Positions 1-5,155 of a DNA stretch of 21,687 bases are shown piece by piece. Each line of letters opens with the position of its first letter. Position 1 is the first letter of the stretch. This DNA comes from a virus. The notes under the pieces are model-generated. The model saw only the letters and a program-made list of their open reading frames with translations. It searched no databases and was not told where the DNA came from. Location: IMG/VR virus record IMGVR_UViG_3300022200_002069, positions 1 through 21,687 of that record, one strand, 5' to 3'. A program made the translations under genes and the position numbers.

Positions 1-245
1 CCTTTGTCCTGATTACAACTGGTACAAGCACATACGACATTCGTTGCGATGTCTTCACCGCCACGAGAGCGAGGATGGACATGATCGATAGATAACTGAG
101 ATAAATCATAAGTCTTTCCGCAATAGATGCAAGTGTGGTCGAAATGTTCCTTAATGCTGCGCCTCCACAGGCGCTTAGCTTCTGGAGAGGTCATAACGAT
201 TAAGTTGTAGAGGTAGTCGTCAGGGGTAGGAAGTAGAGGAGTCAT
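1..245 (-). CDS. HNH endonuclease, 3' end outside the window
   Basis: This reading frame starts at ATG 245 and continues past the window edge, giving 81 visible residues. It shows a zinc-binding HNH nuclease core: a CIYC pair at residues 39-42, the HNH signature LSIDHVHPRSRGGEDIATNV at 51-70 with the metal-binding DH at 54-55, and a second cysteine pair CTSC at 74-77 followed by NQDKG. HNH enzymes nick or cut DNA using one divalent metal ion. The start overlaps the stop of the upstream gene as ATGA, so the two are probably coupled. It lies two genes downstream of the probable small terminase, where HNH proteins help packaging cleavage in HK97-like phages. It could instead be a free-standing homing-type endonuclease. 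The family call is firm; the role is inferred. Confidence 0.85.
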   Translation of the reverse strand, partial: MTPLLPTPDDYLYNLIVMTSPEAKRLWRRSIKEHFDHTCIYCGKTYDLSQLSIDHVHPRSRGGEDIATNVVCACTSCNQDK

Positions 246-478
246 GCGCGGCTTTTTCGTGCTCGGTTTTTAGATGCTGCTTCGAGGAATGTTTTACCAT
301 TCTTTCTGTGGGATACATCTTTACCATCACCGTTACCGTAAGTGCCACGTTTACGATTCTCCTTGTTTAGTTCAGTACGTTTTTTAATCTGTAGTTTAGA
401 TGCGTCGTACTTTTTCTGATACGATTTGTAGTTACCGTTGGCGTATTTAGCGCCACTGAATTTAGACTTTCGGGCCAT
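242..478 (-). CDS. Small basic protein of unknown function
   Basis: This 78-residue protein is very rich in Lys, Arg and Asn, with a Tyr/Lys segment (SYQKKYDASK) and a C-terminal part reading GTYGNGDGKDVSHRKNGKT and then LEAASKNRARKSRA. It has no membrane segment or cysteine pairs. I chose ATG 478 over an in-frame TTG at 508 because a GGAG ribosome site lies five bases upstream of 478 (484-487). The start overlaps the end of the probable small terminase by 17 bases, and the stop overlaps the HNH start as ATGA. Short basic proteins with the DVSH...G motif recur beside phage packaging genes, from memory. Composition suggests nucleic acid binding, but I cannot name a function. Confidence 0.8.
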   Translation of the reverse strand: MARKSKFSGAKYANGNYKSYQKKYDASKLQIKKRTELNKENRKRGTYGNGDGKDVSHRKNGKTFLEAASKNRARKSRA

Positions 479-710
479 GGAGTCTCCGCTGGACAAGTTC
501 AGGGTCAACAGTAGGCATTACTGCTGCAAGTTTATCAAGGGGGCTGCCTTCAAAGGCGACCCCACTGATGTCATTAGTCTTTAGCCAATCACAAGCGGCT
601 TTTAGATCCGCAGTAGAAGCTTCGCCAGACTTAATCCTAGCCAAAAATTCTTTTGTGACGAGGTTGTGAAGTTCATTAAATTGGTCTTCAGTCGCTTTCT
701 TTTTGGGCAT
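462..710 (-). CDS. Probable terminase small subunit (T7 gp18-like)
   Basis: This 82-residue protein has a Lys-rich start (MPKKK) and a predicted helical body, FNELHNLVTKEFLARIKSGE at 11-30, then ADLKAACDWLKTNDISGVAF. The pattern of a helix, a GEA-x-TADL turn and a DWLK-NDI stretch matches small terminase subunits of T7-like and cyanophage genomes as I remember them; T7 gp18 is 89 residues. The small subunit recognises phage DNA and stimulates the large packaging ATPase. The large subunit is not in the window and would be expected beyond the left edge. The start lies 23 bases inside the upstream 58-residue gene. The assignment rests on motif memory and gene order, so it is probable rather than certain. 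Confidence 0.62.
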   Translation of the reverse strand: MPKKKATEDQFNELHNLVTKEFLARIKSGEASTADLKAACDWLKTNDISGVAFEGSPLDKLAAVMPTVDPELVQRRLHGPKV

Positions 711-864
711 CTTCAGTCACCTTAGGTTTCCTGGGTGATTTAATTTCATAACGTTGCTCACCAGGCTCGTTATACAAACGACCCAAAGCTTTTTCAGCTT
801 CAGCTTTTTTAGGATAGGTGCTAAGCACTTTACCTGAATATGTATCTACAAGTTGATAAGCCAT
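688..864 (-). CDS. Small hypothetical protein, 58 residues
   Basis: The frame from ATG 864 to TGA 688 encodes a 58-residue protein beginning MAYQLVDTYSGKVLSTYPKK, followed by an Ala/Glu/Lys helix (AEAEKALGRLY) and a charged tail. The start follows the stop of the 77-residue gene by two bases, and the end overlaps the start of the probable small terminase by 23 bases. Without this gene the interval between those two would be the only unexplained gap in the left part of the window, which supports it. The layout of two beta strands and a helix (YQLVDTYSGKVLSTY, then AEAEKALGRL) suggests a compact alpha/beta fold. I do not recognise a function. Confidence 0.72.
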   Translation of the reverse strand: MAYQLVDTYSGKVLSTYPKKAEAEKALGRLYNEPGEQRYEIKSPRKPKVTEDAQKESD

Positions 865-866
865 AA

Positions 867-1100
867 TTAAGAGTTTTTAAGTAGCATTTGGTCAAGTTTG
901 TTTTCAATACGGATCATGTGCGATTCCATTTTACTTACGGCTTCACTAAATTGTTCCTGGGGAACATAATTAGTTGCAACACGAAGTTCAAATGCGTCAA
1001 CACGACGATCTAATTCAGTTATTCTGTTGTGTAGTCGATTTGTAATAGCAGCACCGCCAGCAATTACTGCTACAAGTGCTGAGACACCAGCTTCAATCAT
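867..1100 (-). CDS. Small membrane-anchored coiled-coil protein
   Basis: This 77-residue protein has one hydrophobic segment near its N-terminus (VSALVAVIAGGAAI, about 6-19) followed by RLHNRITELDRRVDAFELRV and a second heptad-like helix, SKMESHMIRIENKLDQMLL. Hydrophobic residues at 3/4 spacing indicate a coiled coil. It resembles a conserved small cyanophage protein that I remember but cannot name. A membrane anchor plus coiled coil fits a lysis accessory protein such as an inner spanin or holin partner, or a membrane-bound structural protein; 77 residues is short for a spanin. The start overlaps the previous stop by eight bases. The architecture is clear and the role is inferred. Confidence 0.75.
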   Translation of the reverse strand: MIEAGVSALVAVIAGGAAITNRLHNRITELDRRVDAFELRVATNYVPQEQFSEAVSKMESHMIRIENKLDQMLLKNS

Positions 1101-1731
1101 TTATCAAAGATACAATAGGTACGATGTCGTGGCATAACACCTCTACTCGACTACCGGGTCGAAATGTGAAGCCAGCTTTCATTATCTCAGTGCACTTCAA
1201 TGCTCGGACAAGTTCGTAGTCCAGTCGCATCTTTTGTTCATGCCGTCGTGCAATTTGTTTACAAGTTTCTACCATACCACCATCTAGCGGTACAGAAAAT
1301 CCAACCTGCACTCCAAAATTACTATTACGTTGGTAACTATCGGTATGAACATCACCACCCATATAAAATGGTTGGAATGTCATAGTAGTCCCGTTACATG
1401 AGTTACCATTTACAAAATATTGGCGGCTTGGTGCACCATTGTTTTGGAATTGTACAGCTTGGTTAGTAACGTTACCCGTAGCCGCAGCTACAGGTGAAGC
1501 ACTGTTCTGTACCGTAGGCTCCTTTGCGTAAGCTGGGCTTACTGCGAGAAGACTGACAAGGAAGTAGTAGTAGAGACTTGTTGGATTGTTTCGGTTACGT
1601 CGATTGTCTCGATTACACCGGCTGCTCGCTCTACAATCTCCAGTTGAAACTGTTCCCCAGAATTTGTTACTGAGAAAGTTGTTGATGCATCTTCGATTGA
1701 ACCACTGGGTGTTACGTTGGTTCCAGACCAT
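1093..1731 (-). CDS. Exported structural-type protein with unclear start
   Basis: From ATG 1731 this frame gives 212 residues. The core resembles a cyanophage exported protein known from memory: a signal-like segment (SLYYYFLVSLLAVSPAYA, about 52-69) with a likely signal peptidase site before KEP, then TGNVTNQAVQFQNNGAPSRQ and a C-terminal half with four cysteines that could form disulfides in the periplasm. The problem is the start. Between 1731 and the signal segment there is no in-frame ATG, GTG or TTG. Either translation starts at 1731, after GGTGGAG, giving a basic 51-residue extension encoded in another frame over the upstream gene, or a noncanonical start is used near 1575. The gene overlaps the upstream one by 193 bases if the long form is right. 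Confidence 0.68.
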   Translation of the reverse strand: MVWNQRNTQWFNRRCINNFLSNKFWGTVSTGDCRASSRCNRDNRRNRNNPTSLYYYFLVSLLAVSPAYAKEPTVQNSASPVAAATGNVTNQAVQFQNNGAPSRQYFVNGNSCNGTTMTFQPFYMGGDVHTDSYQRNSNFGVQVGFSVPLDGGMVETCKQIARRHEQKMRLDYELVRALKCTEIMKAGFTFRPGSRVEVLCHDIVPIVSLIND

Positions 1732-1889
1732 GATTTATAATCTCCACCGTACACTTCAGTAGCAATCGTACGGTTAATATCGATTGTGGTTGTAGTAGTA
1801 GATTGCATACTACCTTGTGTAAAATTAGGCGTGACGGATTGAGCCGACACAGGTGCTGCCAACAGCATCAGCAAGATTAGTCTTTTCAT
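1539..1889 (-). CDS. Small exported protein, probable virion-associated
   Basis: This 116-residue protein begins with a classic signal peptide: a basic MKR, a hydrophobic core LILLMLLAAP and an Ala-type cleavage site around VSAQS (about residue 16). There is no lipobox cysteine, so it is not a lipoprotein. The mature part is Thr/Ser rich, with TQGSMQSTTTTTIDINRTI, then EVYGGDYKSWSGTNVTPSGS and a C-terminal STTTSLSVFSQ. I remember this pattern from cyanophage genes placed next to the exported protein downstream, where they are listed as structural. The start overlaps the previous stop as ATGA. Export of a structural protein by Sec is unusual and the function is unknown. The signal peptide is seen directly; family membership is from memory. 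Confidence 0.78.
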   Translation of the reverse strand: MKRLILLMLLAAPVSAQSVTPNFTQGSMQSTTTTTIDINRTIATEVYGGDYKSWSGTNVTPSGSIEDASTTFSVTNSGEQFQLEIVERAAGVIETIDVTETIQQVSTTTSLSVFSQ

Positions 1890-2065
1890 TTATTTTTTTC
1901 ACGAGTGATTGAAAAAGTTGCTAAAGTACCACTAAGAATGGAAGCCACATATGTTGGATCCATTTTTGGCATCCATCCTGCATAAGATGCAGTCAAGAGT
2001 CCAGCGGACCAGCAGAGGACGACGAATTTGATAAATCCGGCTTTCCTTTCGTTATCTTGTTCCAT
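1886..2065 (-). CDS. Holin-like small membrane protein, embedded start
   Basis: ATG 2065 to TGA 1886 encodes 59 residues. The N-terminus is charged (MEQDNERKAG), followed by a membrane segment FIKFVVLCWSAGLLTASYAG (about 11-30), a short loop MPKMDPT, a second apolar segment YVASILSGTLATFSI (about 38-52) and a basic tail REKNK. Two hydrophobic segments in a tiny protein with charged ends fit a small holin, the protein that opens the inner membrane at lysis. The start lies 73 bases inside the upstream proline-rich gene, in another frame, and the stop overlaps the next start as ATGA. No endolysin is visible in the window, so the holin role is an inference. It could also be a virion membrane protein. 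Confidence 0.7.
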   Translation of the reverse strand: MEQDNERKAGFIKFVVLCWSAGLLTASYAGWMPKMDPTYVASILSGTLATFSITREKNK

Positions 2066-2481
2066 GACTGCTTAAATACAGGTTTAAATAAATTAACTAA
2101 GTGTTTAAACAGTGAAGTAGCAGTTAGGGTGGCAGCAACTGAAACAAAAGCTGTTGTAGCTGCTGTAACCAAAACTTCACCACTTGGTACTGGTAATTCA
2201 ACATCAGTACCAGGTATTTCAAATGTTTGTACCTCAGGGATTTGAGACATTGGTGGTGGAGTTGGGGTTGGTATAGCGGCTGGTTTAGGTTGGGCTTGTT
2301 CGGATTGTTCCCGTGCTGGTTTAGCTTCAATACCTGGAGGTGGTCTAAGGTCGCTAGGAGGCACCACAAGGGGCGTATAAGAGGGCAAATCAGCCCGTGG
2401 TACCTCCAGTACCGGAACAGGTAATTGAAGCGGCTCAGGGAGCGTTATAGACGGGAATACCGGTGGTTCTCCCAAGTCCAT
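1993..2481 (-). CDS. Proline-rich single-pass membrane protein
   Basis: The 162-residue product has an N-terminal region of about 95 residues full of proline (PSITLPEPLQLPVPVLEVPR, VVPPSDLRPPPG, then IPTPTPPP), a sequence FEIPGTDVELPVPSGE and one predicted membrane helix, VLVTAATTAFVSVAATLTAT at 103-122. A basic stretch follows (FKHLVNLFKPVFKQSWNKITKGK) and a Ser-rich tail. The same arrangement occurs, from memory, in both T7-like and T4-like cyanophages, where it is listed as structural. The start overlaps the previous stop as TAATG, and the end overlaps the holin-like gene by 73 bases. The Pro-rich arm could span an envelope layer. Function is not established. Confidence 0.78.
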   Translation of the reverse strand: MDLGEPPVFPSITLPEPLQLPVPVLEVPRADLPSYTPLVVPPSDLRPPPGIEAKPAREQSEQAQPKPAAIPTPTPPPMSQIPEVQTFEIPGTDVELPVPSGEVLVTAATTAFVSVAATLTATSLFKHLVNLFKPVFKQSWNKITKGKPDLSNSSSSAGPLDS

Positions 2482-2642
2482 TATTTACCTGGAAAAAGAC
2501 CGTTACGAATAAACTCGACAGCTTTATCGTCGATGTCGTTATCGGTAGATTCAGCAAGTTTTTCCAGCATCTCAACAATCAACGCTTTAACGCGATCAGA
2601 TTGCAGAAATTGAAAAAGAATAGGACGAATAAGGGTGATCAT
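2481..2642 (-). CDS. Small conserved protein, 53 residues
   Basis: The frame from ATG 2642 to TAA 2481 encodes MITLIRPILFQFLQSDRVKA, continuing LIVEMLEKLAESTDNDIDDKAV and ending FIRNGLFPGK. The whole protein looks helical and amphipathic, with an apolar N-terminal third that may associate with membranes. Its start overlaps the upstream stop as ATGA, and its stop overlaps the next start as TAATG, so it fills the interval between two genes exactly; that strongly supports it as real. Similar short MITLIRP proteins occur in cyanophages, from memory. No function is known to me. It sits between the fibre-related genes and the membrane protein genes. Confidence 0.78.
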   Translation of the reverse strand: MITLIRPILFQFLQSDRVKALIVEMLEKLAESTDNDIDDKAVEFIRNGLFPGK

Positions 2643-2899
2643 GATTCAAAAAGGTTTTCAGGTTTAGGTTCAACCGACCATCTACGTCGGAATCGACCAT
2701 TACTAAGTTCAGGTACTTGCTCTACAAGTATTTCCGTTTCGGGGGCATACTCAGGAGGAGTACCTTCGGCTACATCTGTCTTCCACGTACCAGTGGCAGG
2801 TGGTTCACGAGCGTATTCAACATCCGACCAAAACAGACGAATGCTTGTCTCAGATGCAGGGTAGTCAACGACTACGTTATCTTTAATTACAGCTTCCAT
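2639..2899 (-). CDS. Small acidic hypothetical protein, possibly tail-fibre associated
   Basis: This 86-residue protein starts MEAVIKDNVVVDYPASETSI and continues with an acidic, proline-rich middle (EGTPPEYAPETE) and a C-terminal stretch VPELSNGRFRRRWSVEPKPE. The element PEL-x-G-x-W/F-x-x-x-W-x-V resembles a recurring motif in phage proteins encoded just after tail fibres, some of which assist fibre assembly. Two Trp-containing beta-type stretches suggest a small sheet fold. It begins 13 bases after the propeller gene, the last of the adhesion genes, which fits a fibre accessory role. This is a weak inference, and the protein should be treated as hypothetical. Confidence 0.72.
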   Translation of the reverse strand: MEAVIKDNVVVDYPASETSIRLFWSDVEYAREPPATGTWKTDVAEGTPPEYAPETEILVEQVPELSNGRFRRRWSVEPKPENLFES

Positions 2900-2912
2900 A
2901 ATAAAAATTAAC

Positions 2913-3758
2913 TTATAAAGAGTATTGATCTATACCATTACCACTACCCCCGCCAACATACAGGTGGCTGCCGTCAGGGGAGATATACATAGACCACGGA
3001 GTGGTTTCTTGCGCAGTTACAGTAAGACTATCGTCAATTGTTGGACCTACCATTGAAACGTCGTAAGCGGTAGTAGCATTCCATTGATAAATCTTGTTGT
3101 ATACGTTACCCACAATGTAAAAACGTTTACCGTCTGGTTTCATAAACATTCCCAGGCCAGCGCTTTCGTTGAGAGGTGAAGAAGCAATACTAGAGCCAGC
3201 GCTAGATGTGGTCGAGCCTAATGTTGAAATGTCCCAAGCGGTTGAAAGATCAATGCGTTTTATAGTATTTGAACCCATGCCCTGAACAAACACCATTGTT
3301 CCATCGGGGCTGAAGCTAATTCCCCGAATGTTGCTTTCAAATGTGCTAACGCTTGCTACTCTTGTCCATGAAGCTGTACTCAAATCCCATCCTGTAGACA
3401 AGGTGTATTGGTTAATGGTACTGTTCGTAAGGTCTGCAACGTAAAGTCCGGTCCCGTCAGGCTTAAAAAATATGCCAACGGGATTGGGGTTGTTGGTTGA
3501 ATTTGTATACAATTGATAATCACGGGCTCCATGGGAGCTGATGTCCCAAGCCGTTGGCAAAGTTGTTTCTCTTAGCTGTCTAGATGGATTTACAGTGTAA
3601 ACTTTTGTGCCGTCAGGCTTAAAAAATATTCCGCGAACATCTCCGCCTGCGTTGACGGTGTCAAACCGAACAAAACTTGCGGTACTAACGTCAGACCAAG
3701 AGGCAACGCTACTACTTGTTGAAATATTAGACCCAACCAAAGAAAGTAGAATGCTCAT
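2913..3758 (-). CDS. Five-bladed beta-propeller, likely adhesion protein
   Basis: The 281-residue protein contains five copies of a PDG motif at residues 48, 100, 151, 208 and 261, each inside a unit such as VRGIFFKPDGTKVYTV followed about 15-20 residues later by LSTAWDIST. Unit length is 51 to 57 residues, which suits one propeller blade. The N-terminal WSDVSTASF matches the missing outer strand of the last blade, which ends at IDQYSL, so the ring probably closes by joining the two termini. FKPDGT/WDIST repeats are common in bacterial surface proteins and some marine phage fibres. No catalytic site is evident, so carbohydrate or receptor binding is the likely role. The start overlaps the upstream stop as ATGA, within a cluster of fibre-type genes. 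Confidence 0.82.
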   Translation of the reverse strand: MSILLSLVGSNISTSSSVASWSDVSTASFVRFDTVNAGGDVRGIFFKPDGTKVYTVNPSRQLRETTLPTAWDISSHGARDYQLYTNSTNNPNPVGIFFKPDGTGLYVADLTNSTINQYTLSTGWDLSTASWTRVASVSTFESNIRGISFSPDGTMVFVQGMGSNTIKRIDLSTAWDISTLGSTTSSAGSSIASSPLNESAGLGMFMKPDGKRFYIVGNVYNKIYQWNATTAYDVSMVGPTIDDSLTVTAQETTPWSMYISPDGSHLYVGGGSGNGIDQYSL

Positions 3759-4435
3759 GACAAACCAACACCTGTTACATAAGCACCAGCATCTGCATAG
3801 TACATAATAGTTGCAATACCATGTTGAGCTAAAGTAAATGGGCCTGTTGATCCGTCTCCAGCTTTGTATATAGTAACGCCTGTTCCTGCTTGAATAGTAA
3901 CACCCGCTAATCCGGTATTTACAATAGTTACAATACCTTCCTCTGTATTATTATTGTCCACATTAATGGTAATAGTTCCTACCGGAATACCACATTGAAT
4001 AACATGGCCTAAATAAGTTGACGCATTTACAGTAGAAGCTGTGTTAATAAAATGCTCTTTAATAAATTTGGTTACGGTAGAATTATTGAAAGTAGTTTCA
4101 CCATTAAAAGTAGAAGCATTAGTGAAAGCAGTATCACCATCAACAGTGTTACTACCGTCAGTTTTTAACGTAATTTTATTGCCAGCTGTATTGGGAGTAC
4201 CTTGACTATCAACTTGTTGAACAACACCGTCAACGCTAGTACCACCAATGTTTAAATTGTTTACTCTAAGATTACTATTGAAAGTAGTTTCACCATCAAT
4301 AGTATTTGTACCGTCAGTTTTTAAGGTAATTTTATTACCAGCTGTATTGGGAGTACCTTGGCTGTCAACTTGTTGAATTACACCATCTGCGCTTGTACCA
4401 CCCACATTTAAATTGTTTACTCTAATGCTGCTCAT
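3755..4435 (-). CDS. Fibre-like protein with tandem repeat
   Basis: This 226-residue protein begins MSSIRVNNLN and has two near-identical 52-residue units (4-55 and 56-107), each containing VNNLN-GGTS-DGV-QQVDSQG and PNTAGNKITLKTDG. After a spacer with a third partial copy (STFNGETTFNNSTVTKF) comes a C-terminal beta-rich domain (about 125-226) with alternating Val, Ile and Thr, including GTITINVDN and VTIQAGTGVTIYKAGDG, ending TGVGLS. Similar heads close other phage fibres. Repetitive Asn/Thr/Gly shafts with a distinct head are typical of trimeric tail fibres. It overlaps both neighbours by ATGA. It may attach to the main fibre or form a side fibre. A structural adhesion role is inferred from architecture and context. 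Confidence 0.75.
   Translation of the reverse strand: MSSIRVNNLNVGGTSADGVIQQVDSQGTPNTAGNKITLKTDGTNTIDGETTFNSNLRVNNLNIGGTSVDGVVQQVDSQGTPNTAGNKITLKTDGSNTVDGDTAFTNASTFNGETTFNNSTVTKFIKEHFINTASTVNASTYLGHVIQCGIPVGTITINVDNNNTEEGIVTIVNTGLAGVTIQAGTGVTIYKAGDGSTGPFTLAQHGIATIMYYADAGAYVTGVGLS
4115..4426 (-). repeat. 156-base tandem direct repeat inside a fibre-like gene
   Basis: Two adjacent in-frame units of 156 bases (4271-4426 and 4115-4270) encode the 52-residue repeat. Long blocks are almost identical at base level; on the plus strand both copies carry attttattgccagctgtatt or the same block with one change. High base identity implies a recent duplication or ongoing gene conversion, and copy number could vary between relatives. 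Confidence 0.85.
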
Positions 4436-5145
4436 GATGGCCTCAAAAATTCAATGGACAAAGATTGGTTAGTTAAAGCATTAAGTACCCCATCTAATCG
4501 CAGAGCTATTGATGTTGTAGTATTGTTTGTATCGGTGCCCTTATCCCAAACAACTGATGTTTTAATAACTTCACCAGCTGCACATTCTAGGATTGCAGAG
4601 TGCTCATAGCTAGTAGTACTTGCTTCTTGATCTCGCCTATTAAACACTTTAATATAAAGTGTATCGTTCCAACCCGTTTTATTGTTAGCAGCAGCACGAG
4701 CGATACCAGAAGTTATGCGATGTACTTTTGTGGTATCAGCAAACGTCGGAAAAGTTGCCAAAAATTGATGATTCACACGATAAAAACCTGCTTGAGGAAC
4801 TACATACCAGTAATTAGTAGCATCCCAAGCAGAATGTGTATCTGTTTCAAACTCGGAGCCGATGGTGGCTGGATCTTTTACCCATTCAATAGGCCGAGAA
4901 AAACCACCACTACTAACATACTCTGTATAAGACGTTGTGTTGTAACCAGCTAGCCTTAATAAAGGTACAGCCGTACTATTTGGTACTGTTTCCCAATCAA
5001 GTTCACCTGAAGTGTTACCAGCAACTAAAGCTTGACCAGCACTAGAGTTACCACTTGGAAATTTAATTGTTACGTCAGTTGACGTGCTAGCAGCAGAAAG
5101 GGAGACTGAGCCTCCCCCGCTACTTGATAATTTAACAGAAGACAT
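4432..5145 (-). CDS. C1q/TNF-like jelly-roll fibre protein
   Basis: This 237-residue protein starts MSSVKLSSSGGGSVSLSAAS, a Ser/Gly-rich stretch like the N-terminal repeats of phage fibre proteins, followed by VTIKFPSGNSSAGQALVAGN. From about residue 80 it resembles a C1q-type globular head: IEWVKDPATIGSEFETDTHS, a WDATNYWYVVPQAGFYRVNH strand block, then repeated beta strands ending SLSIEFLRPS. The motif W-x-Y-x-V-P-x-A-G-x-Y-R-V matches the core strands of C1q/TNF jelly rolls. These domains trimerise and bind ligands, so host recognition is likely. It is the first gene after the main fibre, ten bases away, and overlaps the next gene by ATGA. The fold call is from motif memory and the role is inferred. 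Confidence 0.75.
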   Translation of the reverse strand: MSSVKLSSSGGGSVSLSAASTSTDVTIKFPSGNSSAGQALVAGNTSGELDWETVPNSTAVPLLRLAGYNTTSYTEYVSSGGFSRPIEWVKDPATIGSEFETDTHSAWDATNYWYVVPQAGFYRVNHQFLATFPTFADTTKVHRITSGIARAAANNKTGWNDTLYIKVFNRRDQEASTTSYEHSAILECAAGEVIKTSVVWDKGTDTNNTTTSIALRLDGVLNALTNQSLSIEFLRPS

Positions 5146-5155
5146 AATAATTTAA

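Noticed and set aside
478-508. Upstream TTG start for the basic protein, adding ten residues
   Set aside because: No good ribosome site precedes TTG 508, whereas ATG 478 has GGAG five bases upstream.
1539-1600. Classic -1 slippery heptamer for fusion of the two exported proteins
   Set aside because: No X XXY YYZ sequence is present, and a fusion would place a signal segment in the middle; kept only as one option in the findings.
1093-1889. Outer spanin lipoproteins
   Set aside because: Neither signal peptide is followed by the required cysteine.
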